DNA of 47,509 nt from Thermodesulfovibrio sp. (GCA_026982355.1 JALSHG010000096.1:1-47509); one strand, 5' to 3'. Shown: positions 34,076 through 42,853, counted from the first letter of the stretch. The notes: generated by a model from the letters alone, not told the origin. Made by a program: numbers and translations.

Positions 34076-34828
34076 TCATCTCCGTGCTCTTGGTTTGTTT
34101 TTCATCACGCCGTACTTTTTCCGGACTTCATCTGCTTTTCCGCATGAATAATCGCCCTCGGGACACGGCGCATAAAGACACGCCGGCCCGGCGGCATGAA
34201 AGATTGTCGGAGCCGTCTTTTTAACGAGTCTCAACATCCGTTCAGCCATACGCCTTATCTCCCATTGTGCGCGGTTGCAGCACCTCTGCCTGAAGAAATG
34301 AAGAAGCTCTCTTGCGTTCATGGTTATCATGATTTTGGTCTCCGCTGCATTGGGAAGGACAAATCGGGCATCCTGGTTGGCCGATTCGCCCTTTATGCCT
34401 TTTTCATTCAGTTTGCGCACCATCAGGTTGTAGGTCTCCTGGGACGCTTTCATAAAGCCTGTAAATGTTTTTTTCAGTTCCTTATCCTCTCTTATGAGCG
34501 GCGGGATGATATAGTCAAAACCCGCCTCTTCATTCACGTAGCGCTGCGACTGCTGGGAATATGAGGCGAGCCTGTGCCTTACGAGCTGGTGCGAGCATGC
34601 CCTTGAAATGCCTTCAACGGCGAATGTAAAGGATGCATGCTCTATGGGGGTCATGTGCCCCATTTTTACGAGCTTCTCGACAAAGGCCTTCTGGTCCCCG
34701 GCCTCTATCCTGCCCTTAAGGGATTCGATATCCGCAGGGCTGTAGCACAGCTTTGCGGCCATTGCCACGGTTTCTTCCGGATCCGGCGTGTGCCGTAAGA
34801 GGATTACCTTTAATTTCGCCTCGGGCAT
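34076..34828 (-). CDS. thyX: Flavin-dependent thymidylate synthase
   Basis: The protein has 250 residues, normal for the family. It makes dTMP from dUMP with methylene-THF and FADH2. The ThyX signature RHR-x7-S is at 84-94 (RHRLASYSQQS), followed by QR; RQRCCNRAQWEIR (about 192-204) is the second conserved block. Using ThyX spares THF from oxidation to DHF, in keeping with a C1-focused anaerobe. Repeat E13 ends 22 bases before ATG 34828. The two downstream genes are tightly spaced. Confidence 0.95.
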   Translation of the reverse strand: MPEAKLKVILLRHTPDPEETVAMAAKLCYSPADIESLKGRIEAGDQKAFVEKLVKMGHMTPIEHASFTFAVEGISRACSHQLVRHRLASYSQQSQRYVNEEAGFDYIIPPLIREDKELKKTFTGFMKASQETYNLMVRKLNEKGIKGESANQDARFVLPNAAETKIMITMNARELLHFFRQRCCNRAQWEIRRMAERMLRLVKKTAPTIFHAAGPACLYAPCPEGDYSCGKADEVRKKYGVMKNKPRARR

Positions 34829-34850
34829 GAAGATTCCTTTTCAAAAACCG

Positions 34851-34919
34851 ATATTACAGCGGCATAAGAACATCGCCGGCGGGCAGCCTCTCCCGCCCGT
34901 TTTATACAACATTAAGGAT
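34851..34919 (-). repeat. Dispersed repeat copy E13 (short form) before thyX
   Basis: On the minus strand: CATCCTTAATGTTGTATAAA, then GGGCGGGAGAGGCTGCCC and GCCGGCGATG, then TTCTTATGCCGCTGTAAT. The R end is 22 bases before the thyX ATG; the L end is 53 bases after the ClC stop. Confidence 0.9.
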
Positions 34920-34972
34920 GAATTATTTATTTTATAATATTTACCGGCTAATAGTCAGCAATTCACCTGTTT

Positions 34973-36727
34973 TCAGGCCCTTCTTCGCAGCAGTTCCTTG
35001 TTGTAGGCTGTTACAACATCGCCCCTTTTCAGCATTCCCACAACCCTCCGCCTGTTGAACATGTCCACCACCGGGATTTCCTCCAGGTCCTTTACGGCGA
35101 ATTTTTCAATGGCCGTGTTGAGGTTGTCGTCAGGGGTAAGAACTATGACTTTACGCGAGACAATGTGTTTGACCTTGAGAATCTCCTTGAGGTCCTCTTC
35201 AAACAGGACGCTCTTTATGTCCTGAAGGGAGATTATCCCGGTTAACAGGCCCTGGCTGTCAACCACCGGGAAATAAAAACTCTCTCCCGCAACAACCTTG
35301 CGGAGAAGCTCGTGCATCCCCGCATCTTCATGCACGGTTGTGAAGTTCTTCCTCATTACATCGCCCACCCGGATGGAGCTCAGGACCGTGGCCTCCCTGC
35401 CGTCATGTATGTTGATCCCTTTTCTTGAAAGTTCCACCGTGTCTATGGAATCATGATGCAGGCGTCGCGCGGTCAGGGTCCCCACTATGCTTGCAAACAT
35501 TATGGGGATGATTATTTTGTAATTGCCGGTCATTTCAAACAGCAGGAATGTGCCTGTCAGGGGCGCGTGCGTGGCCGCCGCGAGAAATGCGCCGACGCCG
35601 ACCGTGGCGTAGGCGCCGGGATGGGCCGTATATGCAGGAAACAGGGAGTGCACGACCCAGCCGAAGGCGCCGCCTGCCATCGCCCCTATGAAAAGCGCGG
35701 GCGCGAACACACCGCCCGCCCCGCCTGAGCCGAGCGTGAATGATGTGGCGACTATCTTCAGGAATATCAGCGCAAACATGACGAGGAATATAACCTTGCC
35801 GTCAAGGGCCTGCTCGATGAATTCATAGCCGTCACCAAGCACGTGGGGGAAGAATATCCCGATTGAACCCACGATAAAGGCGCCTATGACGGGTTTCAGC
35901 TGGGGATGAATCCTCAGCCTGTCAAACGCATCCTTCACCCTGTAGAATACCACGATGTACATGACGGCTATAACCCCTATGAAAATGCCGAACAATATAT
36001 AAAGCGGGATCTCGTAAGCAGTCACTTCATATGCCGGCACGGTGAAGATGGGATTTGCGCCGTAATACATCCGCGATACAACGGTGGCTATTCCCGAGGA
36101 AATGATAATGGCCGCAAAAGATGTGAGTTCATAGTTGCCCAGGAGCACTATCTCGCTTGCAAACATGACCCCAGCAATCGGGGCGTTGAATGTGGCCGCA
36201 ATGCCTCCTGCAGAACCTGCCGCAATGAGGAGCTTCATCCTGTTGCCCGAAACCCTGAATATCTGCCCCACAAAAGAGCCCACCGCCCCGCCTATCTGCG
36301 CGATCGGGCCTTCAACGCCGGCGGAGCCCCCTGTGCCTATTGTAAAGGCCGCGCTGAGTATCTTCAGGGGCACGGTCCTTTTCCTGATCCTTCCGCCCCT
36401 TATATTCACCCTTTCAAGAAAGCGGGGAAAACCGTAGCCGTTTACATCTTCACGGAATGCAAGAGACAGGGGGATCAGAAGCAGGGCGCCGCATACGGGC
36501 AGCAGCGGCAGTAATAATTTATAATAACCGCCTTCACCGATGCGGAGCAGGGCGGAGCCGCCGACAAACACTATTTCGTGGACAAAGTTCATTGTCGCGC
36601 GAAACAGCATGTTGGCGAAACCGCTCAGCAGGCCGATGATTATCGACATGGCGATAATTATCGTATGCTCCCCCATGCCGACCTGTAAAAGCCTGCCTGA
36701 TATTTTTTCTTTTTTCCCGGGTTTCAT
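34973..36727 (-). CDS. ClC-family chloride channel/transporter with CBS domains
   Basis: Start ATG 36727 gives 584 residues; an eight-codon longer frame to 36751 is translated from repeat DNA and is rejected. The ClC core (about 25-430) has the anion-filter blocks GTGGSAGVEGPIAQIGG (about 136-152), GSAGGIAATFNAPIAG and GSGGAGGVFAPALFIGAMAGG. A CBS pair occupies about 455-584 (VGDVMRKNFTTVHEDAG; SRKVIVLTPDDNLNTAIEKF), which usually binds adenine nucleotides. The glutamate of GVEGP is retained, as in H+/Cl- exchangers. The repeat R end (GTAAGG) is two bases upstream and is the only ribosome-binding candidate. Confidence 0.92.
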   Translation of the reverse strand: MKPGKKEKISGRLLQVGMGEHTIIIAMSIIIGLLSGFANMLFRATMNFVHEIVFVGGSALLRIGEGGYYKLLLPLLPVCGALLLIPLSLAFREDVNGYGFPRFLERVNIRGGRIRKRTVPLKILSAAFTIGTGGSAGVEGPIAQIGGAVGSFVGQIFRVSGNRMKLLIAAGSAGGIAATFNAPIAGVMFASEIVLLGNYELTSFAAIIISSGIATVVSRMYYGANPIFTVPAYEVTAYEIPLYILFGIFIGVIAVMYIVVFYRVKDAFDRLRIHPQLKPVIGAFIVGSIGIFFPHVLGDGYEFIEQALDGKVIFLVMFALIFLKIVATSFTLGSGGAGGVFAPALFIGAMAGGAFGWVVHSLFPAYTAHPGAYATVGVGAFLAAATHAPLTGTFLLFEMTGNYKIIIPIMFASIVGTLTARRLHHDSIDTVELSRKGINIHDGREATVLSSIRVGDVMRKNFTTVHEDAGMHELLRKVVAGESFYFPVVDSQGLLTGIISLQDIKSVLFEEDLKEILKVKHIVSRKVIVLTPDDNLNTAIEKFAVKDLEEIPVVDMFNRRRVVGMLKRGDVVTAYNKELLRRRA

Positions 36728-36729
36728 AT

Positions 36730-36950
36730 TTACCTTACAGCGGCATAACATCCAGCCGGCGGGGCACAGGGGTCCGCCGGAAAAGCTTTATCCGCGATAT
36801 CTTGGAGAGTATTCCGCACGGCATATCGACATCCTCTGGAATTTCACTCTCCGTTACGTCCTGCAATAAAGACATATTTCCGATATCCCGTCGCTTTATA
36901 AAGGTTTTACGGCGGACTCCTGTGTACGTTTATGCAACATTAAGGTTTAA
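36730..36950 (-). repeat. Dispersed repeat copy E14 (long form with core) between the MscS-like and ClC genes
   Basis: On the minus strand the L end TTAAACCTTAATGTTGCATA contains the TAA stop of the MscS-like gene (36947-36949). The arm GGAGTCCGCC is followed by the shared core (about 36781-36909) and GTAAAACCTTTATAAAGC ... GATAAAGCTTTTCCGGCGG, then TTATGCCGCTGTAAGGTAA. The core carries the same 27-base invariant block as E5 and E16. Confidence 0.93.
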
Positions 36951-37645
36951 AGATGCTGTATATCGTCTTTCTCGTCCTCGCCCTTGATCCTCTTCTCCAG
37001 ATACTCCCTTGCCGCATTGCTGCCCCCGAGACCGAAGGCTATGGCAAGCGCCAGCACAACCCCGCCGTATATAATCCCGAATGAAAGCAGCACCGTCTCT
37101 TTCCCTATGCCGAGCTGCTCCAGGGCCATTGCGATGGACAGGAAAAACACCGTGAACTGGACGAACTTGCCGATGATGCCGGACATTTTGAGCCCTGCGT
37201 TGACAGAGGCTATAAGGGCGGTCCTTCCGAGAAAGTTGCTCAGGATGTAACCCATGAAAACTATAAAGAGCGCCACGAACACGTTCGGCAGATAGAGAAA
37301 GAACTTCTCCAGCAGCCTTTCGACGGTGGTTACATTCAGGGCGTTCAGCGAGATGATGAGAAATATAAGCAGCGTGAGCCAGCATATCATCTTGGAAAAT
37401 ATAAACGATACGGGCTCCTTTATCCCGCCCCTGCGCAGTATTTCGGGAATGCCGTATTTCTCGGAGACCCTGTCGAGATTCACCGCCCTGAACAATTTCG
37501 TGAACATTTTCTCGAGGGCCAGCGCAATAAGCCCGCCCAGGAGCAGAATAAGCAGGGATGTCAGGAGGTGCGGCAGGAAATCAAGGACGTTTTCAAAAAA
37601 GCCCCTGAAAGGGTCTAAAAATATCTTTTGCAGAGCGTCGTTCAT
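36947..37645 (-). CDS. Mechanosensitive-channel-like membrane protein (conserved TM-helix repeat family)
   Basis: The protein has 232 residues with about five hydrophobic segments (for example FLPHLLTSLLILLLGGLIA and VFVALFIVFMGYILSNFLG). The C-terminal block GVVLALAIAFGLGGSNAAREYLEKR matches the conserved TM-helix (CmpX/MscS-related) family. The usual MscS beta domain is absent. Start ATG 37645 overlaps the stop of the upstream GT2 gene by four bases, so it is the last member of the DUF5752-GT4-GT2 operon. A role in osmotic response fits the sugar-solute genes, by inference. The stop codon is part of repeat E14. Confidence 0.8.
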   Translation of the reverse strand: MNDALQKIFLDPFRGFFENVLDFLPHLLTSLLILLLGGLIALALEKMFTKLFRAVNLDRVSEKYGIPEILRRGGIKEPVSFIFSKMICWLTLLIFLIISLNALNVTTVERLLEKFFLYLPNVFVALFIVFMGYILSNFLGRTALIASVNAGLKMSGIIGKFVQFTVFFLSIAMALEQLGIGKETVLLSFGIIYGGVVLALAIAFGLGGSNAAREYLEKRIKGEDEKDDIQHL

Positions 37646-38958
37646 TTTGGTTGTTCCCCCTTTGAATCAGTTTTTCCCTCCCAGTTTTTAACCAACAGTT
37701 CCTTTTTATTCTCAAAGCTTATGCACAGGTTTTCTATTTTTTCTTCGACCTCCGCGGCGCTGCTGTTCCACGTGTCTATGACAAAAGAGGCGACGCGCCC
37801 GATGTAAAGCGGGGTCAGCGATTTCAGAAGGTGCTCCCTGTTGATCTTTTTCCCGTGACAGGCGAGCGCAAAATAGTAGACAATCGCGGCCCACACATCA
37901 TCCGGGATGTTAAACGACCGTACCGGGACCCTGCTCAACTCATTGTGTATGAAGTCGTGAAGGTCGTCCGGCATGAAGGTCTTCCATATGGTGGAGAGTT
38001 CCTTTGCGCCGAGCCTGAACTTTTCGATCATCTTTTCATAATTGACAATGACAGGCTCCAGACCGACCGCGTACCTGAAACCGAAGGTGGGCACGGGCTC
38101 GGAGCCTTTTATGTTTTTCCATACGTCATGATATATTTCCATAAGGTCGAACGTTGAGCCGATAACCTGGTAGAGCATGCCGCTGAGGTCCGTGGCCGGG
38201 TCCTTGGCATCGTGTATCTTTGCGCCCAGGAAGGACTGGCATACCCTGAAATGGTTGGCGACGGCGGTTGTCGTCATCCATATGTCTATTCCGTATTTCG
38301 CGACATCGGTGTCCCAGACATCTTTTTCCAGGAAGAAAGATGCGAGATCGCCGGAAAAAGCAAAGTCCCCGCCTATGGGCTGCCTGATCCTTTTGCCGTA
38401 AAGGGCGCGCGTCACGGGGTATATTAAACTGTTTGTTATCGTGCCGTCATACTTGTGCCTCAGGTAATACGGGGCGACATAGTCATAATTCAGCTCAATC
38501 ACGGGCCTCAACAGCAGATCAATCCATTCGGGCGTGATGCTCCGGAGGTCCGAATCCACAACAGCGCAGGCCCTGACATTGAGTCTCCTTGCAATCTCGA
38601 ATATTGTCCTGAAGGCGCTTCCCTTCCCGGGTATCCCGTGGTAGGGAATGGATATTTTGAAAAAGTCCCTTTTGTTGTGCGTGACAAAGATGGAATGAAA
38701 ATCCTCGATGGAAGCCCTGTGAACCGCTTCAACGGTTCCGTCCGTGGACCCTCCGTCCGAATTGATCAGGACCGATTTCTTGCCGGGGAAATATTTTGCC
38801 AGCCCCGCCTGGACGGCCCTTACAACATGGCCTATGGTGCCTGCATTGTTGTAACTCGGAATCCCGACGAGTATGTCGGCTTCCGTTATCACGGCCAGTC
38901 TTTCCTGGACCTCATCGGCGATTTTCGTGTTGGTCACATCTTCCATCCTCCCATCCAT
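37642..38958 (-). CDS. Family 2-type glycosyltransferase (GpgS/GT81-like)
   Basis: The protein has about 438 residues if started at ATG 38958; a GTG at 38937 has the better ribosome binding site (GGGAGG nine bases upstream), so the start is open. The GT-A domain has ILVGIPSYNNAGTIG, the SDGGSTDGT block (67-75), and the metal-binding DSD (135-137), followed by GGDFAFSGDLA and DIWMTTTAVA. This resembles glucosyl- or mannosyl-3-phosphoglycerate synthase relatives. It is translated with a downstream MscS-like gene and an upstream TreT-like glycosyltransferase. The product may be a glycosylated compatible solute or a storage glycan; donor and acceptor cannot be determined. Confidence 0.8.
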   Translation of the reverse strand: MDGRMEDVTNTKIADEVQERLAVITEADILVGIPSYNNAGTIGHVVRAVQAGLAKYFPGKKSVLINSDGGSTDGTVEAVHRASIEDFHSIFVTHNKRDFFKISIPYHGIPGKGSAFRTIFEIARRLNVRACAVVDSDLRSITPEWIDLLLRPVIELNYDYVAPYYLRHKYDGTITNSLIYPVTRALYGKRIRQPIGGDFAFSGDLASFFLEKDVWDTDVAKYGIDIWMTTTAVANHFRVCQSFLGAKIHDAKDPATDLSGMLYQVIGSTFDLMEIYHDVWKNIKGSEPVPTFGFRYAVGLEPVIVNYEKMIEKFRLGAKELSTIWKTFMPDDLHDFIHNELSRVPVRSFNIPDDVWAAIVYYFALACHGKKINREHLLKSLTPLYIGRVASFVIDTWNSSAAEVEEKIENLCISFENKKELLVKNWEGKTDSKGEQPK

Positions 38959-39005
38959 TGCATGAGGTTTCCGGCTTCCGGGGTGGAGGGGTGAATTCCT
39001 TGCCC

Positions 39006-40235
39006 TCACAGCTCAAGCACATGCCTGCCCCTGTTCATGGTGCAATACCATATGGACAGGTAATCCCTTATCTGCCTCGTTATGAGAAAATTGTTCCTTA
39101 CATACTCCCTTCCTTCCTGTCCCATGCGCTTTGCCATATCCGGATTATTGAGGAACTGCCTGATCCTGAAGGCGGCTCCCTCGACCGAATAGACCACAAA
39201 GCCCGTAAGCCCGTGCACTATCTGTAATGGAATTCCCCCGACTGCACCGCCGATCACGGGTTTCTCCTTCCACATGGCCTCGGATACCGTAAGACCGAAT
39301 CCTTCCTTGATGGACTTCTGGAGGATCACGTCCGACATCCTCTGCAGGGCGTTTATCTCCTTGTGCTTGTCCGGGGGCAGCAGGAGGATGTGTATATCAG
39401 GGTCGTTGCCGGCGTAATCCCTCACTTCATTCAGGATCGCCTCACCCTCGGGGTCGTCTGTTGCGGGGCTGCCCGCGAGTATGAGCCTGCAGTCATTGTA
39501 TTTTTTCACAATCTTATATGCATTGATAACCCCGATCGGGTCCTTGAACCTGTCAAACCTCGAGACCTGCAGTATGATGGGCTTGTCACGGGGTATGCCG
39601 AACTGATCCCCGACCTCGTTTATCTCCCTGTCCGTTAATTCCCTGTTTTTATCGCTGAGCGGGTCTATGGAGGGCGTTACTATGAACTCGTCTATGGGCA
39701 GTGATTTTGCGAATTTTGATACCGAGAATATGGCGGAATTGTACTGTACTATGTATTTCCTGAGATTCGACCACACGCCGGATACCGGATGCGCCACGTC
39801 TATATGGCATCTCCATATCCATATTTTCTTGCCGGACCTCGCGGATTTCCGCCTGAAATCTATGAGGGCGGCAGGCTGCGGGTCGTGTATGAGCACTGCG
39901 TCGGCATTGAGGTTGATATTCCTTTTGTTCTTCCTGTTGACTTCATAGTAGTATTCCCACATCTTTTTCGTGAACTTCTCCCTGTTGCCCTGCAGTGCAT
40001 TGTGAATCTTTTTTGTAATTTCGAAAAACGTTGCGTCGCCCTCCAGCACTTCCCACCGCGCGTCGATTCCGAGGTCCTTCAGGAGGGGAATCATGCGCTG
40101 CAGTATCTCCGCGACCCCCCCGCCTTCACGCGTGGAATTGACATGTATAAACGACCTGCCCTTTAATTTGTCACATAATTTCTGAATGAGCAGCAGGTCC
40201 CCCTTGGGGACAATGCCTGAATATTGTCTGATCAA
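39006..40235 (-). CDS. GT4 glycosyltransferase, trehalose synthase (TreT)-like
   Basis: The TTG at 40235 has AAGGAG seven bases upstream and overlaps the DUF5752 stop; it gives 409 residues. The longer ATG frame to 40382 runs over DUF5752 and is rejected. The GT-B fold shows HVNSTREGGGVAEIL near the N-terminus, HDPQPAALI, VSRFDRFKDPIGVINAY (donor side), and KEGFGLTVSEAMWKEKPVIGGAVGGIP at the nucleotide-sugar site. The order of these blocks is that of TreT, which makes trehalose from NDP-glucose and glucose. Given the GT2 partner it could also act in a mannosyl/glucosylglycerate-like route; that is inference. Confidence 0.85.
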   Translation of the reverse strand: MIRQYSGIVPKGDLLLIQKLCDKLKGRSFIHVNSTREGGGVAEILQRMIPLLKDLGIDARWEVLEGDATFFEITKKIHNALQGNREKFTKKMWEYYYEVNRKNKRNINLNADAVLIHDPQPAALIDFRRKSARSGKKIWIWRCHIDVAHPVSGVWSNLRKYIVQYNSAIFSVSKFAKSLPIDEFIVTPSIDPLSDKNRELTDREINEVGDQFGIPRDKPIILQVSRFDRFKDPIGVINAYKIVKKYNDCRLILAGSPATDDPEGEAILNEVRDYAGNDPDIHILLLPPDKHKEINALQRMSDVILQKSIKEGFGLTVSEAMWKEKPVIGGAVGGIPLQIVHGLTGFVVYSVEGAAFRIRQFLNNPDMAKRMGQEGREYVRNNFLITRQIRDYLSIWYCTMNRGRHVLEL

Positions 40236-40906
40236 TCCTCCACTCCTTCCATGTCCGCACGCACGCACTCTTCCACGATTTCCTTGATGTGCTCTCTTAT
40301 GCTCTCTATGCTGTGCATGAACGGATCGATTGCCCTTATTTTGTCTGCGACCTTTTTCCTGTAAAGCGTGTGTTCGATCCATCTCGAGAAATCATCCACC
40401 ACCCCCTCTCCGAGGCGTACCCTCGAATCGTAAAAATGGTAATAGATGCTCCCTGCGTCAATATGGCCTATGGCCACGAGAAATTCGGCGAGATTCCTGG
40501 TCTTTACACCTACGGGGAATACCAGGCTGACGGTCTCATTGAAATAAAACTCGCCGCCGGGTGCAACATCGCGCGGTTCGGGGAAATGTGACAGAAAGTC
40601 GTCTATCTCGCGTATCAGTTCCTTTCTGACCTCGCTGACCGATTTGAGGGTATAAGGGTCAATGCTTGAAAGACGCTCCGCCAGCGCCCTTTCCTCAAGG
40701 TGTTCTCCTGCCCAGTGCGCGAAATCATTGGTGTATTCAAGCATGTGCCCCTTGAGGAAGTACTGGTAAACGTGATGAAATATGGACTCGTCCCCCACGC
40801 GGGAGATCAGTTTTCTGAGTTCGCTGAGATTCGAAGCGTATCTGCCGGTTGATTTGACGATACTGACACACTGCTTGAATTCAAAAGGCTCTATGTTGTT
40901 TTCCAA
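40232..40906 (-). CDS. DUF5752-type protein with an internal duplication
   Basis: The protein has 224 residues and no membrane segment. Two halves repeat the same pattern: residues 8-105 and 120-214. Matching positions include FEFKQCVSIV / FYFNETVSLV, SNLSEL / RNLAEF, SIFHHVYQYF / SIYYHFYDSR, DFAHW / DFSRW, and RLSSIDPYTLKSVSEVRKELIREI / KIRAIDPFMHSIESIREHIKEI. The conserved His and Trp could bind a ligand. This family is found beside TreT-like glycosyltransferases; its role is unknown. It is the first gene of the four-gene operon, preceded by repeat E15. Confidence 0.78.
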   Translation of the reverse strand: MENNIEPFEFKQCVSIVKSTGRYASNLSELRKLISRVGDESIFHHVYQYFLKGHMLEYTNDFAHWAGEHLEERALAERLSSIDPYTLKSVSEVRKELIREIDDFLSHFPEPRDVAPGGEFYFNETVSLVFPVGVKTRNLAEFLVAIGHIDAGSIYYHFYDSRVRLGEGVVDDFSRWIEHTLYRKKVADKIRAIDPFMHSIESIREHIKEIVEECVRADMEGVED

Positions 40907-40944
40907 TCTTTCTCCTCCCTGTTCAAAGATACAGGTCCTGCAAG

Positions 40945-41002
40945 TAAACCTTACAACGGCATAAAAACACCGCCCGCCGGCTCATGCAACATTAAGGCAA
41001 AC
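40945..41002 (-). repeat. Dispersed repeat copy E15 (short form) before DUF5752
   Basis: On the minus strand: TTTGCCTTAATGTTGCATGA, GCCGGCGGGCGGTG, TTTTTATGCCGTTGTAAGGT and TTAC. The R end is 38 bases before the ATG at 40906. Confidence 0.92.
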
Positions 41003-41097
41003 CCTGCGGTGGTATGAAAATATCGCCGGCGGAAGAGGAACGGCCGCTGTTTTCCGGCAGGCCTTCCATCCGTTTTGCCATGCCATCTTTAAGGATA
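41000..41097 (-). repeat. Degenerate repeat copy E15b, in tandem with E15
   Basis: On the minus strand, a worn L end (TTATCCTTAAAGATGGCATG) and a worn R end (GATATTTTCATACCACCGCA then GGG) flank GGCCTGCCGGAAAACAGCGG. It abuts E15 in the same orientation and lies right after the M23 gene. Confidence 0.5.
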
Positions 41098-41116
41098 ATT
41101 GTAATTATTTAACAAC

Positions 41117-42421
41117 TCAGCTTGAGGTCTTCTTCTTTCTCACGGTGAATGCAATAACCGGACGTTTCAACAGCGCAAGCCTTGAATCCAGGCTGCTTAC
41201 GGTTTCCCTGAACTCCGCCATCAAATCTTCCGGGACGGATTTGCCCTGCGGCAGATGTATCGTCAGGGGATTGACAAATCTCCCGTTAAGCTTGATCCTG
41301 TAGTCGAGATGCGGGCCGGTGGCAAGCCCTGTTGACCCCACGTATCCGATAATATCACCCTGTTCAACCCCGGCGCCTCTTTTTATATTCCGGGGGATTT
41401 TTGATAAGTGACCGTAATAAGTCTCGAAACCCCCGCGGTGCCTGATCCTCACCATCTTCCCGTTCTGGCCCCTGTATCCCGCGAATACGACGGTGCCGCT
41501 TCCGGCGGCAGAGACAGGTGTTCCCGTCGGCGCTGCATAGTCAACCGCAAGATGGGCCCTGTAAGTCTTGAGTTTCGGATGAAAACGCCTCCTGCTGAAA
41601 CGCGAGCTTATGTACTTGAATTTCAGCGGCGACCTCAGCAGGGTCTTCTTCACGGATTTTCCCTCCGGGTCGTAGTAATCCGCATACCCGCCGTACTCGA
41701 ACCTGTATGCTGTATGCACCCGTCCGTTGTTGACAAACTCGGCGGCCAGGATGTTTCCGTAACCCTTGAAGGCCTCCCCGACCCACAGTTCCTCAACGAT
41801 TATCTTTACGGAGTCGCCGTTCCTGATGTCGCTTGAGAAGTCGATATCCCAGGCGTATATTTCTGAAAGTTTGTGGGCAAGGCGGCGGTATTCCCTGTGA
41901 TTGCCGGGCATTGAATTCATGAGATTGCCCTTTATATATATGTATAGAGAACCTGTTCGTTTATCAACAGGGATTTTGACATTCTCGGCGCTGAACCCTT
42001 CCGGCTTCCTGGTCACATTCAGGAATGTCAGATCATTTATCCCGTACTGCATGCTCAGGATCCTGTTCTTCTCCCTGTCTATCTCGAATGAATAGACGCT
42101 TCCCACGGAAATCCTCGACAGATTGTACTGTTTCATTGAACTGCGGTATATCGCCGACAGGTCCGCCTTGTTCAGGTTATGCTTATCAAAAATAGCCTCC
42201 ATGGTATCCCTGGGCCGGACAATGCCTGTTATGGTAAGAAATCTCTTCCGTGAAACGGGAGGATTCACCGTCTCTTCCGGCGGCACGGTCTTTGCGGGAT
42301 TCATTACCGCAGGAGCCGGCTTTTTCTCCGGGGGCCTGTTTCGGCCGTCTCCTTTCAGGAGGTTGATCAGAAATAATATTGAGATGGAAGCTGTAATAAC
42401 GCAGAACAGGAGCCGTTTCAT
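41117..42421 (-). CDS. M23-family peptidase (LytM-type), membrane-anchored
   Basis: The protein has 434 residues. An N-terminal anchor (about 5-22) is followed by a Pro-rich linker, an OapA/LysM-like module (about 60-160) and a C-terminal M23 domain (about 275-400). Metal-site residues: His290 and Asp294 in HLAVD, His338 in YGHLS and His371 in GPHLDYR. The usual second His of HxH is Asp373; this HLD variant is, from memory, known in M23 relatives, so activity is possible. It would cut or remodel peptidoglycan cross-bridges. AGGAAA overlaps the end of the upstream 141-residue gene, so they form an operon. Confidence 0.88.
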   Translation of the reverse strand: MKRLLFCVITASISILFLINLLKGDGRNRPPEKKPAPAVMNPAKTVPPEETVNPPVSRKRFLTITGIVRPRDTMEAIFDKHNLNKADLSAIYRSSMKQYNLSRISVGSVYSFEIDREKNRILSMQYGINDLTFLNVTRKPEGFSAENVKIPVDKRTGSLYIYIKGNLMNSMPGNHREYRRLAHKLSEIYAWDIDFSSDIRNGDSVKIIVEELWVGEAFKGYGNILAAEFVNNGRVHTAYRFEYGGYADYYDPEGKSVKKTLLRSPLKFKYISSRFSRRRFHPKLKTYRAHLAVDYAAPTGTPVSAAGSGTVVFAGYRGQNGKMVRIRHRGGFETYYGHLSKIPRNIKRGAGVEQGDIIGYVGSTGLATGPHLDYRIKLNGRFVNPLTIHLPQGKSVPEDLMAEFRETVSSLDSRLALLKRPVIAFTVRKKKTSS

Positions 42422-42427
42422 ATTTTC

Positions 42428-42853
42428 CTATTCTTTCGTCTCGAGGGGCCGTGGTTCAGTCCTCGTTTTGGAGGCGCATTTCCGTTTGCGCGTGGTTTTT
42501 TTCTTTGCGGTGGTTTTCTTCGCAGCGGTTTTTACCGGCTTTTTGTCTTTTTTCTGTTCCAGTTTTGTTATCTGCGCCTCCAGCTTGTTTATCTTCGAGA
42601 TGATTGAAACCACCTTCCTGTTGCGCAGCGGGTTTTTGGATTTCCTGGTTGTGAGGTCGTAAATTTCACCGCCTAATTTTGCGAACTCATCCTGTACCTT
42701 CATGTTGAGATTAAAGACCCTGTATTTCTTTTTGCCTTCGTTTGTAAGCATGCCTATCCTTTGTGAGACGGCCTCTCCCCCTTCCTTTACAAAGGAAAGA
42801 CCTTCCTGGATATTTTTCTTGAGGTCCTCCTGAATCTTTTCCCAGAATTTCAT
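42428..42853 (-). CDS. Basic-tailed helical protein, unknown function (paralogue of 15613-16167)
   Basis: The protein has 141 residues. Residues 1-95 are helical (WEKIQEDLKKNIQEGLSFVK; KINKLEAQITKLEQKK), and residues about 98-128 form a Lys/Thr/Ala-rich tail (KTAAKKTTAKKKTTRKRK). The helical part aligns ungapped with the C-terminal half of the 184-residue protein at 15613-16167, where the basic stretch is at the N-terminus instead. It lies directly before the M23 peptidase in one operon. The tail could bind DNA or anionic polymers; function is not known. Confidence 0.8.
   Translation of the reverse strand: MKFWEKIQEDLKKNIQEGLSFVKEGGEAVSQRIGMLTNEGKKKYRVFNLNMKVQDEFAKLGGEIYDLTTRKSKNPLRNRKVVSIISKINKLEAQITKLEQKKDKKPVKTAAKKTTAKKKTTRKRKCASKTRTEPRPLETKE

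Noticed and set aside
36728-36800. Fluoride riboswitch before the ClC gene
   Set aside because: The whole leader is the R end and core of repeat E14; no fluoride-aptamer pattern is visible, and this ClC has CBS domains unlike CLC-F exporters.
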